64,000 nucleotides of DNA from Streptomyces fumigatiscleroticus (GTDB lineage Bacteria; Actinomycetota; Actinomycetes; Streptomycetales; Streptomycetaceae), in NCBI RefSeq assembly GCF_014647975.1, contig NZ_BMQF01000012.1, forward strand, positions 213,240-277,239, in the 5' to 3' direction. Below the pieces are notes generated by a model. The model searched no databases. It had not been told where the DNA came from and saw only the letters and a list, made by a program, of their open reading frames with translations. The first letter of the stretch is position 1; every line of letters begins with the position of its first letter. The position numbers and the translations under genes are program-made. Below, one piece after another: positions 33,504 through 42,953 of the stretch.

Positions 33504-34219
33504 GCGGGGCGTCCTTCCCTGGGCGGTCGGAGCAGGGGCGGGTGCAGGGCGGTGGCCGGGCCCGCTCGGTACAGTGCGGCCGGTTTGCCGCGGCCGCCGG
33601 TCAGACGCGCGGCGCCGGGAACCGGTTCGACGAAGCCCGGCGTGGCGAGCACCTTGCGCCGGAAGTTGGGCCGGTCCAGGGCGGTGCCCCACACGGCCTC
33701 GTAGACCTGTTGCAGCTCGCCGAGGGTGAACTGTGGCGGGCAGAAGGCCGTGGCCAGACAGGAGTACTCGAGCCGGGCCCCGACGCGCTCGTGGGCGTCG
33801 GCCAGGATCCGGTCGTGGTCGAAGGCCAGGGGTCCGGCGGCGTCGTAGGGGACCCAGCGGGCCTGGGCGGCGTCACTGCCGCCGTGCGGCTCGGGAGGAT
33901 CGGGGAGCAGCGCGGTGAAGGCGACCGAGACGACCCGCATACGGGGGTCGCGGCCGGGCTCGCTGTAGGCCCGCAGCTGCTCCAGGTGGAGGCCGGAGAC
34001 GTCCGCGAGGCCGGTCTCCTCGGCGAGCTCGCGGCGGGCCGCCGTCTCGGCGGACTCCTCCGGCTGCACGAAGCCGCCGGGCAGTGCCCAGCGGCCGGCG
34101 TACGGCTCCTGCCCGCGTTCAACGAGCAGCACGTGCAGCGCGCCTTCGCGCAGGGTGAGGACCGCGAGGTCGACGGTGACGGCGAAGGGCTCGTAGGCGT
34201 ACTTGTCGTAGCCGTGCAC
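33500..34219 (-). CDS. NrtR-like Nudix regulator with C-terminal winged helix
   Basis: The 239-residue protein has an intact Nudix box: GX5EX7REUXEEXGU, read in GGFVQPEESAETAARRELAE. It ends with a winged helix (FTLGELQQVYEAVWGTALDR, then NFRRKVLATPGFVEP), which is the NrtR architecture. NrtR represses NAD synthesis genes and is relieved by ADP-ribose; in actinobacteria it is sometimes linked to ADP-ribosylation genes, as here. An intact box leaves hydrolase activity possible. The start is GTG 34219, preceded by AAAAGGGGG. A 41-bp palindrome sits 7 bp upstream of the start. Confidence 0.85.
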   Translation of the reverse strand: MHGYDKYAYEPFAVTVDLAVLTLREGALHVLLVERGQEPYAGRWALPGGFVQPEESAETAARRELAEETGLADVSGLHLEQLRAYSEPGRDPRMRVVSVAFTALLPDPPEPHGGSDAAQARWVPYDAAGPLAFDHDRILADAHERVGARLEYSCLATAFCPPQFTLGELQQVYEAVWGTALDRPNFRRKVLATPGFVEPVPGAARLTGGRGKPAALYRAGPATALHPPLLRPPREGRPA

Positions 34220-34225
34220 GGCGAG

Positions 34226-34266
34226 CCACCCCCTTTTATAGTCACGAGGACTATAAAAGGGGGTGG
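34226..34266. promoter_or_regulatory. 41-bp near-maximal palindrome (NrtR-type operator)
   Basis: CCACCCCCTTTTATAGTC (34226-34243) and GACTATAAAAGGGGGTGG (34249-34266) are perfect inverted arms of 18 bp around a 5-bp centre. The inner TATAGTC-N5-GACTATA is the expected size for NrtR and contains TATAGT on both strands as a potential -10. The outer G/C arms also supply the ribosome binding site. It could also fold as a hairpin in RNA. Confidence 0.85.
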
Positions 34267-34304
34267 CGGTCCGGGACAACCCCTCGCGGCCCCAGCGGGC
34301 CGGC

Positions 34305-35390
34305 TTAGAGCTCGACCTCCTTCATCAGCATCCCGACCTCGGTGTTCGACAGCCGGCGCAGCCAGCCGGACTTCTGGTCGCCCAGAGTGATCGGGCCGAA
34401 GGCGGTGCGGACCAGCTTGTCGACCGGGAAGCCGGCCTCCGCCAGCATCCGCCGCACGATGTGCTTGCGGCCCTCGTGGAGGGTGACCTCGACCAGGTAG
34501 TTCTTGCCGGTCTGCTCCACGACCCGGAAGTGGTCGGCGCGCGCGTAGCCGTCCTCCAGTTGGATGCCGTCCTTCAGGCGCTTGCCGAGGTCGCGCGGGA
34601 TCGGGCCCACGATGTGCGCGAGGTAGGTCTTGCGCACGCCGTAGCGCGGGTGGGTCAGCCGGTGCGCCAGCTCGCCGTGGTTGGTGAGCAGGATGACGCC
34701 CTCGGTCTCGGTGTCCAGCCGGCCGACGTGGAAGAGCCGGGTCTCGCGGTTGGTGACGTAGTCACCGAGGCACTGCCGGCCCTCCGGGTCCTCCATGGTG
34801 GAGACGACACCGGCGGGCTTGTTGAGCGAGAAGAACTGGTACGACTGCGTGGCGACGGTCAGGCCGTCGACCTTGACCTCGTCCTTCTCCGGGTCGACGC
34901 GCCGGCCCTGCTCCAGCACGATCTCGCCGTTGACCTCGACCCGGGCCTGCTCGATCAGCTCCTCGCAGGCGCGCCGGGAGCCGTAGCCCGCGCGCGCGAG
35001 CACCTTCTGGAGCCGCTCGCCCTCCTGCTCGGCGCCGGGGAAGGTCTTGGGCAGCTTGACGTCCTTCTTGCCCGCGTACCGCTCGCGGTTGCGCTCCTCC
35101 ACCCGGGCCTCGTACTCGCGCGAGCGCGCGGGGGCCGTACGGCCGCGCCCGCCGCCGCCCTGCTGGGACTGCTGGGACTGCTTGGGCCCGCCCTTGGCGC
35201 CGCCGCGGGCCGCCCCGCCGCGCCCGGCCTTCGGGCCGTCCTTCGTGGCGGAGGGACCCACGTCGTAGCGGCGCTCCTCCGGGCGGGGCCTGCGGGGGCG
35301 GCCCTGCCCCTGCCTGTCGTCCCTGTTGTTGCCGGCACCGCGGTAGTTGCCCCGCCCGCCGTGTCCGCCGTTCCTGCCGCTGCTTCGCAT
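34305..35390 (-). CDS. rluB: Pseudouridine synthase RluB/RsuA family, with disordered N-terminus
   Basis: The 361-residue protein opens with a ~115-residue Gly/Arg/Gln-rich tail (MRSSGRNGGHGGRGNYRGAG). An S4 RNA-binding domain (RLQKVLARAGYGSRRACEEL, about 127-146) and the catalytic domain follow, with the active Asp in HVGRLDTETEGVILL. It isomerises uridine in 23S or 16S rRNA. The start ATG 35390 overlaps the scpB stop by one base (TGATG), so it is coupled to scpB. The scpA-scpB-rluB order is conserved in many Gram-positive bacteria. Confidence 0.92.
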   Translation of the reverse strand: MRSSGRNGGHGGRGNYRGAGNNRDDRQGQGRPRRPRPEERRYDVGPSATKDGPKAGRGGAARGGAKGGPKQSQQSQQGGGGRGRTAPARSREYEARVEERNRERYAGKKDVKLPKTFPGAEQEGERLQKVLARAGYGSRRACEELIEQARVEVNGEIVLEQGRRVDPEKDEVKVDGLTVATQSYQFFSLNKPAGVVSTMEDPEGRQCLGDYVTNRETRLFHVGRLDTETEGVILLTNHGELAHRLTHPRYGVRKTYLAHIVGPIPRDLGKRLKDGIQLEDGYARADHFRVVEQTGKNYLVEVTLHEGRKHIVRRMLAEAGFPVDKLVRTAFGPITLGDQKSGWLRRLSNTEVGMLMKEVEL

Positions 35391-36076
35391 CAAAGTTCCG
35401 TCGTCGTTGTCGTGTGTGGCGTGATCGCCGTGTTCGTCGTGTGGCCGTCGTCCGCGTCCGGCGCGTCCGGGTCGAACGACGGGACGCCCTCCTGGGTCTC
35501 GGCCTCGATCGCCTCCGCCTCCGGGAGGAAGGGCGCGAGCTCCGGGAGCTCGTCCAGACCGCGCAGGCCCATCCGCTCCAGGAAGTAGTTCGTCGTCCTG
35601 TACAGGATCGCACCTGTCTCGGGTTCCGTGCCCGCCTCCTGGACGAGACCGCGCTGGAGCAGGGTGCGCATCACGCCGTCGCAGTTGACCCCGCGCACCG
35701 CCGAGACCCGGCTGCGGCTGACCGGCTGGCGGTAGGCGACCACGGCGAGGGTCTCCAGCGCGGCCTGGGTGAGCCGGGCCTGCTGGCCGTCCAGGACGAA
35801 GCCCTCCACCGCCGCCGCGTACGCGGGCCGGGTGTAGTACCGCCAGCCGCCCGCGATTCTGCGCAGCTCGAAACCGCGCCCCTGGACGGTGTACTCGTCG
35901 GCCAGCTCGCGCAGCGCGTCCGCGATCTGCCGCCGGGGCCGCTCCAGTATCTTCGCCAGGTGCTCCTCGGTCGCGGGCTCGTCGACGACCATGAGGATCG
36001 CCTCCAGCGCGGGTTTCAGATCGAGCCCCGCGACCTCGCGTGTCCCGGCCGGTACGCCGGTGGCCTGCTCGCTCAT
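35390..36076 (-). CDS. scpB: Segregation and condensation protein ScpB
   Basis: The 228-residue protein has paired winged-helix domains: LKPALEAILMVVDEPATEEH and ALETLAVVAYRQPVSRSRVSA are signature stretches. ScpB dimerises and binds ScpA to form the SMC condensin complex that compacts and segregates the chromosome. The ATG at 36076 overlaps the scpA stop (ATGA). The C-terminal ~40 residues are acidic and Thr-rich (HTTTTTEL) and probably disordered. Confidence 0.94.
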   Translation of the reverse strand: MSEQATGVPAGTREVAGLDLKPALEAILMVVDEPATEEHLAKILERPRRQIADALRELADEYTVQGRGFELRRIAGGWRYYTRPAYAAAVEGFVLDGQQARLTQAALETLAVVAYRQPVSRSRVSAVRGVNCDGVMRTLLQRGLVQEAGTEPETGAILYRTTNYFLERMGLRGLDELPELAPFLPEAEAIEAETQEGVPSFDPDAPDADDGHTTNTAITPHTTTTTEL

Positions 36077-37314
36077 GGCTTCTCTCCCTTCTCGGGCTGC
36101 TCGGGCGGCCGGTCGAACTCGTCGGTCACCATCGGCCCGGCCTCGCCGTCCCCGCCGGTCCAGCGCACGGTCAGCTCGCCGAGCGCGGTCTCCTGGTCCA
36201 GCGCCACGGCCTTCTCGCGGTACAGCTCCAGCAGGGCCAGGAACCGGGCCACGACGGTGAGTGTGTCGTCGGTGTCCGCCACCAGCGCCCCGAAGCTCGC
36301 CTCGCCCAGCTCCTTGAGCCGCGCGACCACGATCTGGGCCTGCTCCTGCACGCTGACCAGGGGTGCGTGGATGTGGTCGACGTAGACCTGCGGTTTCGGC
36401 CTGGGCTGCATCGCCTTGACGGCGAGCCTGGCGAAGCCCTCCGCGCCGATGCCGATGACGACCTCGGGCAGCAGCTCGGCGTGGTGCGGCTCCAGGCCGA
36501 CGGTACGCGGGTGGCGGCGGGCCTCCTCGTCCAGGCGCCCGCCGAAGATGTCGGCGATCTGCTTGTACGCGCGGTACTGCAACAGCCGCGCGAAGAGCAG
36601 GTCCCGGGCCTCCAGCAGCGCCAGGTCGGCCTCGTCCTCCACCTCGGCCGCGGGCAGCAGCCGCGCCGCCTTCAGGTCCAGCAGCGTGGCGGCCACGACC
36701 AGGAACTCGGTCGTCTCGTCCAGGTCCCAGTCGCGCCCCATCGCCCGGATGTGCGCCATGAACTCGTCGGTCACCTTGGACAGGGCGACCTCGGTCACGT
36801 CCAGCTTGTGCTTGGAGATCAGCTGGAGGAGCAGGTCGAAGGGGCCCTCGAAGTTCGCCAGGCGAACCTTGAAGACGCTGTCGTCACCGTCGCCGTCTCC
36901 GTCGCCGCCGTCCTCGGAGGCGGGCGCCTCGGCCACTGCGTCCGGCGCCTCCGGCTCCGGCGCCACGGCGGCCTCGCCGACGTCCGGGGACGGTCCAGCC
37001 GGGACGGCCGGCTCCGGCACCCCGGCGGCGACATCCCGCGCCGCGGCCACCTCCCCGGCGGACGGGGACGACACGACCTGAACGGCCGACGCCTCCGGCT
37101 CCGGCGCCACGGCGGCCTCGCCGACGTCCGGGGACGGTCCAGCCGGGACGGCCGGCTCCGGCACCCCGGCGGCGACATCCCGCGCCGCGGCCACCTCCCC
37201 GGCGGACGGAGGCGTCACGACCGGGACGGCCGGCTCCGCCCCCGGTCCCCTCCCCAGCGCGCGCCTCCGGCCGGGGCGGCCGGAGGGGGGGACTGGTGTG
37301 GCGTTCGAGGTCAT
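36073..37314 (-). CDS. scpA: Segregation and condensation protein ScpA with duplicated N-terminal extension
   Basis: The kleisin begins at about residue 150 (DSVFKVRLANFEGPFDLLLQ) and continues through HKLDVTEVALSKVTDEF to LALLELYREKAVALDQE, ending in a winged helix. It bridges SMC heads with ScpB. At 413 residues it is much longer than typical ScpA (~250): the first 150 are a Pro/Ala/Glu-rich extension built from a duplicated ~40-residue unit (AAARDVAAGVPEPAVPAGPS is part of it). The start is ATG 37314 after GGGGG. Its stop overlaps scpB, and it starts 18 bp after the RHH-like gene. The extension is probably disordered and could lengthen the kleisin linker or bind a partner. Confidence 0.93.
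   Translation of the reverse strand: MTSNATPVPPSGRPGRRRALGRGPGAEPAVPVVTPPSAGEVAAARDVAAGVPEPAVPAGPSPDVGEAAVAPEPEASAVQVVSSPSAGEVAAARDVAAGVPEPAVPAGPSPDVGEAAVAPEPEAPDAVAEAPASEDGGDGDGDGDDSVFKVRLANFEGPFDLLLQLISKHKLDVTEVALSKVTDEFMAHIRAMGRDWDLDETTEFLVVAATLLDLKAARLLPAAEVEDEADLALLEARDLLFARLLQYRAYKQIADIFGGRLDEEARRHPRTVGLEPHHAELLPEVVIGIGAEGFARLAVKAMQPRPKPQVYVDHIHAPLVSVQEQAQIVVARLKELGEASFGALVADTDDTLTVVARFLALLELYREKAVALDQETALGELTVRWTGGDGEAGPMVTDEFDRPPEQPEKGEKP
36947..37209. repeat. Exact 119-bp tandem duplication within scpA (period 144 bp)
   Basis: Positions 36947-37065 and 37091-37209 are identical over 119 bases, with 25 different bases between them. Each copy encodes the same ~39 residues. The period is a multiple of three, so the frame is kept. 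Lack of any substitution implies a recent duplication or ongoing gene conversion. Confidence 0.92.
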
Positions 37315-37332
37315 AGCCCCCGAAGGCTACCG

Positions 37333-37899
37333 CTACCGCCCGCGCAGCCGCCGTACGAGGATGCTGGCGTCACCGCGGGTCTCCAGGTCGGCGAGGACCA
37401 CGGCGACGGCCTCGCGGACGATGCGCCCGCGGTCCACGGCCAGCCCGTGCTCCCCGCGGAGCACCAGCCGGGCGTGCTCCAGGTCCATGAGCTCCTCGGC
37501 GGACACGTACACCGTGATCTTCTCGTCGTGCCGTTCCCGGCCGCTGGGGCGGCGCGCGGCCGCCCGCCCGCGCTTGCGCGGGGCGGCGGCGGGCGGCGCG
37601 CCAGAACCTTCCTGCGTCGCCTGACGTCGTGCGGCACGCTCCGCGGCGGTGCCCCGGCTGCGCGACTCGCCGGCCTCGGCCGGTTCCGCGTCCGCCACGG
37701 TGTGCTCGGCGCCCTCGCCGTCCCCGCCCTGCGCGGGCACGGACTGCGGCGCGTCCTCCGGGACGGCGGCCGTCGCCTCGCCCTCCCCGGCGGGGGCGGG
37801 CACCCGTGGCTCGCCGTTGGCCTGGCGCCGGGGAGTGGACGACTGAAGCGCCATTCCCCCTGTGGTACGGAAGAGTTCGTCGGCCCCCGGCAGACTCAC
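37333..37899 (-). CDS. Ribbon-helix-helix-like protein, possible ParA partner
   Basis: The 188-residue protein starts at GTG 37899, overlapping the parA stop (GTGA); an internal ATG at 37854 is possible but has a poor spacing. About 115 residues are Ala/Pro/Glu-rich and basic (ARRQATQEGSGAPPAAAPRK). The C-terminal ~65 residues begin HDEKITVYVSAEELMDLEHA, then GLAVDRGRIVREAVAVVLADLE, matching a ribbon-helix-helix fold. Such domains bind DNA as ParB-like centromere proteins do in some plasmids. Between parA and scpA, it is well placed to link a ParA ATPase to DNA. This is inference; no partner was shown. Confidence 0.65.
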   Translation of the reverse strand: MSLPGADELFRTTGGMALQSSTPRRQANGEPRVPAPAGEGEATAAVPEDAPQSVPAQGGDGEGAEHTVADAEPAEAGESRSRGTAAERAARRQATQEGSGAPPAAAPRKRGRAAARRPSGRERHDEKITVYVSAEELMDLEHARLVLRGEHGLAVDRGRIVREAVAVVLADLETRGDASILVRRLRGR

Positions 37900-39074
37900 T
37901 CGGCGTGACACCGGGCGAGCACCTCCCTGGCGAGCTGGCGGTAGGCGGCGGCACCGACGGAGTTGGAGGCGTACGTGGTGATCGGTTCACCGGCGACCGT
38001 GGTCTCCGGGAAGCGGACCGTGCGCCCGATGACCGTGTGGTAGACGTGGTCGTCGAACGCCTCGACGACCCGCGCGAGCACCTCACGGCTGTGCACCGTG
38101 CGCGAGTCGTACATCGTGGCGAGGATGCCGTCCAGCTCCAGGTCCGGGTTGAGCCGCTCCTGGACCTTCTCGATGGTCTCCGTCAGCAGCGCCACACCGC
38201 GCAGGGCGAAGAACTCGCACTCCAGCGGCACGATCACCTTGTGGGCGGCGGTGAGGGCGTTGACGGTGAGCAGACCGAGCGAGGGCTGACAGTCGATCAC
38301 GATGTAGTCGTAGTCCGGCAGCAGCGGCTTCAGCGCGCGCTGGAGCGAGGACTCGCGGGCGACCTCGGAGACCAGCTGGACCTCGGCGGCCGACAGGTCG
38401 ATGTTGCTGGGCAGCAGGTCCATGTTGGGCACCGCCGTCTTCAGCAGCACCTCGTCGGCCGACAGCCCCCGCTCCATGAGCAGGTTGTAGACGGTGAGGT
38501 CGAGCTCCATCGGGTTGACGCCGAGGCCGACCGACAGCGCGCCCTGCGGGTCGAAGTCGACGAGCAGTACCCGGCGCCCGTACTCCGCGAGCGCGGCACC
38601 CAGGTTGATGGTCGACGTCGTCTTGCCGACGCCGCCCTTCTGGTTGCACATCGCGATGATCTTCGCGGGGCCGTGGTCGGTCAGCGGTCCGGGGATCGGG
38701 AAGTACGGCAGCGGCCGTCCGGTCGGGCCGATGCGCTCGCGGCGCTGGCGGGCCGCGTCGGGCGCGAGCGTGGCCGCGTACTCCGGGTCGGGCTCGTACT
38801 CGGCGTCCGGGTCGTAGAAGTGCCCGTCGGGCAGTTCGTCGTAGTCGGCGAAGTGGTTGTGGGGCGCGCCACTTCCGTCGCCGGCCATGGCGTTCACGTG
38901 ATGGCCATCCATGCTCTGGTGTGCTGGCTGGGTCACCCCTGACTTCTGGTGACCCTGGTGGGCTGCGAAGGTGCGCACCGCGACGGAGCCGACAGCCTCG
39001 TACCGCCCGGGGCCCTGGCCCCGTGCCGGCGATCCTGGTTGACCACCCCCGGGAGTAAATGTCGACTCATTCAC
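37896..39074 (-). CDS. ParA-family ATPase (scpAB-linked)
   Basis: The 392-residue protein has a ~130-residue His/Pro/Gly-rich extension and then a deviant Walker A: MCNQKGGVGKTTSTINLGAA, with the signature lysine. Walker A' (VDFDPQGALSVGLG) and Walker B (YDYIVIDCQPSLGLLTVNAL) follow. ParA ATPases position DNA or protein cargo on the nucleoid. A ParB gene is not adjacent; the coupled gene is an RHH-like protein. This differs from the oriC-proximal parAB. The start is GTG 39074 with GGAGG 11 bases upstream. The orphan's position beside scpA/scpB is found in other Streptomyces, by my recollection. Confidence 0.88.
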   Translation of the reverse strand: MNESTFTPGGGQPGSPARGQGPGRYEAVGSVAVRTFAAHQGHQKSGVTQPAHQSMDGHHVNAMAGDGSGAPHNHFADYDELPDGHFYDPDAEYEPDPEYAATLAPDAARQRRERIGPTGRPLPYFPIPGPLTDHGPAKIIAMCNQKGGVGKTTSTINLGAALAEYGRRVLLVDFDPQGALSVGLGVNPMELDLTVYNLLMERGLSADEVLLKTAVPNMDLLPSNIDLSAAEVQLVSEVARESSLQRALKPLLPDYDYIVIDCQPSLGLLTVNALTAAHKVIVPLECEFFALRGVALLTETIEKVQERLNPDLELDGILATMYDSRTVHSREVLARVVEAFDDHVYHTVIGRTVRFPETTVAGEPITTYASNSVGAAAYRQLAREVLARCHAE

Positions 39075-39336
39075 AAGTCGTCTTACCTCCTTGGTGACCA
39101 GGAAACTTCTAGACAGGTCAGCGTGGCACCATGCCGACGGTTGGCGACTCTATGGCGTGTCGGCGGTTCGCAGCAACACAATCCGCCGGACCCGGCCCGA
39201 TGTGTCGGCAATGAAACATCCCGCTGTCAAGGGCGTACGGCCGTCGCACCGCAGGTTTCACCGGTGCGCGAATCGGTTGAAGAGTTACGTTCGAGGCGAG
39301 TTGACCGAGAATCGCAAAGTGACCATACACACATCT
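39075..39336. promoter_or_regulatory. Promoter region of the parA-scpA operon
   Basis: No gene is visible in the 370 bp between parA and ald. On the minus strand TTGCTG, an 18-bp spacer and TAGAGT (near 39150-39175) form a fair HrdB-type promoter 80-100 bp before parA. Another TTGACA lies near 39222-39227 with a poor -10. A terminator for ald is at the right. Confidence 0.4.
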
Positions 39337-39365
39337 GGCCGGACCTTGTCGGGCAAGGTCCGGCC
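39337..39365 (-). terminator. Hairpin terminator after ald
   Basis: GGCCGGACCTTG (39337-39348) pairs perfectly with CAAGGTCCGGCC (39354-39365), loop 5. It lies 80 bp past the ald stop on the minus strand. Confidence 0.8.
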
Positions 39366-39444
39366 GGGTGCATGGCATTGACGATCCTTGTTGACGTATC
39401 GCCTTTACCGGTCGACGACTTCGCCGGCCGGTCACCGGGGGCGG

Positions 39445-40560
<1,116 letters not shown>

Positions 40561-40703
40561 GTCGATCACGGTCCTTGGCTCAGAGGATGGGGGTATTGCA
40601 CGGCGTACCCGCATACACGCGGGCATACCGGGATAGACCGCAGGACAATGTGCGGCAGAGCCAGTCTAATGAAGGTGTTCCCGCTGTCTAGCCTTTCATT
40701 ACT

Positions 40704-42770
40704 TCAATCTTCAGCGGATGCACTACGGATTTCGCAGGCGTTAGCTCCCTGTTCCAAGCGGATCTCGTCCTCCGGGGGCTCTTCGCCCAGCATCCGGTCG
40801 GCCGCGCCGCGGTGCAGCCGTGCCGCCGCCGGGTCCCCGAGACGGTCCAGCGTGTCCGCGAGCCGCAGATGCAGCGCGGCCTGCAACCGGACGTCGTCGG
40901 CCCGGCGCGCCCACTCCACCGCCTCCTGACAGGTGCGCAGCGACTCCTCGGGCCGCCCGGCGTACTCCTGGACCCGGGCCAGTTCGCTCAGCGCCCGCGC
41001 CTGGGCGCCGGTGTCGCCGGTCCTGCGGTGCCCGGCGACCGCCGCCCGCCAGTTGCGCTGCGCCTCGCCGTAGCGGCCCGCGTAGGTCTGGGCGGTGGCG
41101 ATCCGGCCGTACAGCCGGGCGGCGTCCTCGCGCTCGTCCCGGGCCAGGCACTGGGCCAGGGCGCGGCCGAACCAGTCGGCGGCCCGGTCGTAGTCCCCCA
41201 GCTCCTGATGGGCACCGCCTACGGATTCCATCGCCCGGCCGGTCGCATACGGGTCGTTCGCCTCCCGTCCGGCGTCCAGCGCGGCCCGGTAGCGCACCAG
41301 CGCCTCGGCCGTGCGGCCGGTCCGGGCGTCGAGGTCGGCCAGGTTCAGCAGGGCGGCGGCCCGCTCGCGGGGCAGCTTCCGGCGCTCGGCGACATCCAGC
41401 ACGAGCCGGTGGACGCCGTACAGGTCGGGTGCCGCCGCCTGGGTGCCGAAGTGGGCGACCATGGCCCGCACCAGCTGGGACATCAGCCGCCGGGCCAGGG
41501 TGTCCAGCTGGCCGTCGGCGACCGCGAGGCGGGCCGCGGCCAGCAGGGCGGGCCGGCTCAGGCGCAGCCAGTCGGCCGCCGCGCGGGGGGTCGCGAAGCG
41601 CAGGGAGCGCGCCATGCCGAGCAGCTTCTCGCGGGCCTGCGGGCTGTCGGTCTCGGTGATCGCCCGGCACGATTGGAGCAGCCGCACGGTCCGCTCCAGC
41701 ATCCGGGCACGGGCCAGTTGCAGCTCGGCGGGACGGTCGTGCCTCTCGGCCAGCGCGCGCAGCAGGGGGTGCAGACAGCCCGGCACCTCGTACTGCGGCA
41801 GCGGCGACTCCACCCGGCGCAGCAGACCGAGGGCGACGAAGTCGTCCAGGGTGGTGCGGGCGCCGCCGATCGTGCAGCCGGCGAGCGCGGAGGCGGTGTG
41901 CGGGTCGACCAGGCCGGCCGGGGCGAGACAGAGCAGTCGCAGTATCCGGGCGGCGGGGCTGGGCAGGGCCGCGTGGGCGAGCCGGAACATACGGGTCAGC
42001 GGCGTGCTGGTCGGGTCGTCCTCCAGCCCGGCCCGCAACTGCTTGGCCAGGTCGGCGACGGCCGCCTTGGGGTGGGCGGCCAGCCAGCCGCCCGCCAGGG
42101 TCAGCACCGCGGGCTGGGCCTCGCACTCCTCGACCAGGCTCTCGGCGGCGCGGGGGTCGACGGTGATGCGGACCGATCCGGTGCGCCGGGACAGCAGCTC
42201 CACCGCCGATTTGGTGTCCAGGCCGCCCAGGGTGCACGGGCGGACGTCCGTGATCCCGGTCAGCGGGCCCCGGGCGACGGCGACGACCAGGCACTCGGGG
42301 GTGTCCGGCAGCAGGGCGTCGACCTGCTCGGCGTCGGCGGCGTCGTCGAGCAGGAGCAGCGCGCGGCGGCCGGCCAGGGCGGAGCGCAGCGCCTCGCAGA
42401 GATCCTCGTCGCCGGCTCCGGGCGGGGCGGTGCGCTCCAGCGCGGTGAGCAGTTCGCGGGCGGTGTGCCCGACGGGCACGGGGGTGCCGTCGGGCTCGCT
42501 CAGCCGGGCCCGCAGCACTCCGTCCGGGTAGCCGTCCGCGACCTGGCGGACGAGTTCCCCGGCGAGCTCCGTGCGGCCGGAGCCGGGCCGGCCCGCGATC
42601 AGCAGCACGCGCGCGCGAGGGGCCTTGCGGCCGGAGAGGGTGTCCAGGCCGGCCCGCTCGATATCGGCGCGCAGCGCCTTCAACTCCCGTGTACGGCCCA
42701 GGAACTCGTCTTCCCCAGCAGCGTGTACGGACGGCTTCGCGCCGCCGGTGTCCACCGCCTGATCCGTCAC
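40704..42770 (-). CDS. STAND-type ATPase with C-terminal TPR repeats
   Basis: The ~688-residue protein has an NB-ARC-like ATPase: P-loop GRPGSGRT (60-67) in LIAGRPGSGRTELAGELV and a Walker B-like stretch RALLLLDDAADAEQ. A winged helix region follows (about 250-340). The C-terminal half (about 450-670) holds TPR-like repeats, e.g. GRTAEALVRYRAALDAGREA and GDYDRAADWFGRALAQCLAR. It looks like an AfsR/SARP-type regulator lacking the N-terminal DNA-binding domain. STAND proteins switch on ligand binding and oligomerise. The start is GTG 42770 with GGGAG eight bases before. Whether it signals or regulates is unknown. Confidence 0.75.
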   Translation of the reverse strand: MTDQAVDTGGAKPSVHAAGEDEFLGRTRELKALRADIERAGLDTLSGRKAPRARVLLIAGRPGSGRTELAGELVRQVADGYPDGVLRARLSEPDGTPVPVGHTARELLTALERTAPPGAGDEDLCEALRSALAGRRALLLLDDAADAEQVDALLPDTPECLVVAVARGPLTGITDVRPCTLGGLDTKSAVELLSRRTGSVRITVDPRAAESLVEECEAQPAVLTLAGGWLAAHPKAAVADLAKQLRAGLEDDPTSTPLTRMFRLAHAALPSPAARILRLLCLAPAGLVDPHTASALAGCTIGGARTTLDDFVALGLLRRVESPLPQYEVPGCLHPLLRALAERHDRPAELQLARARMLERTVRLLQSCRAITETDSPQAREKLLGMARSLRFATPRAAADWLRLSRPALLAAARLAVADGQLDTLARRLMSQLVRAMVAHFGTQAAAPDLYGVHRLVLDVAERRKLPRERAAALLNLADLDARTGRTAEALVRYRAALDAGREANDPYATGRAMESVGGAHQELGDYDRAADWFGRALAQCLARDEREDAARLYGRIATAQTYAGRYGEAQRNWRAAVAGHRRTGDTGAQARALSELARVQEYAGRPEESLRTCQEAVEWARRADDVRLQAALHLRLADTLDRLGDPAAARLHRGAADRMLGEEPPEDEIRLEQGANACEIRSASAED

Positions 42771-42953
42771 GGGCCACACTCCCGTCCCACCGCACGTTCG
42801 TGCCCGCCGGGACTCCGGTTCGGGCGGTTTCCGAGCCTAGTTGACGCCCTGCCACCTGCCGGAAGGAGCGCGGCGGACATATCCCTCGATCGGATCAGCG
42901 GATCGTCACACCGGTGGGCGAGAGGGTGGGGTGCGGACGGGCGCGGGGCCGGT

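Noticed and set aside
39091..39381. 96-codon plus-strand frame in the parA-ald interval
   Set aside because: It lies across the parA promoter and the ald terminator and has no start support.
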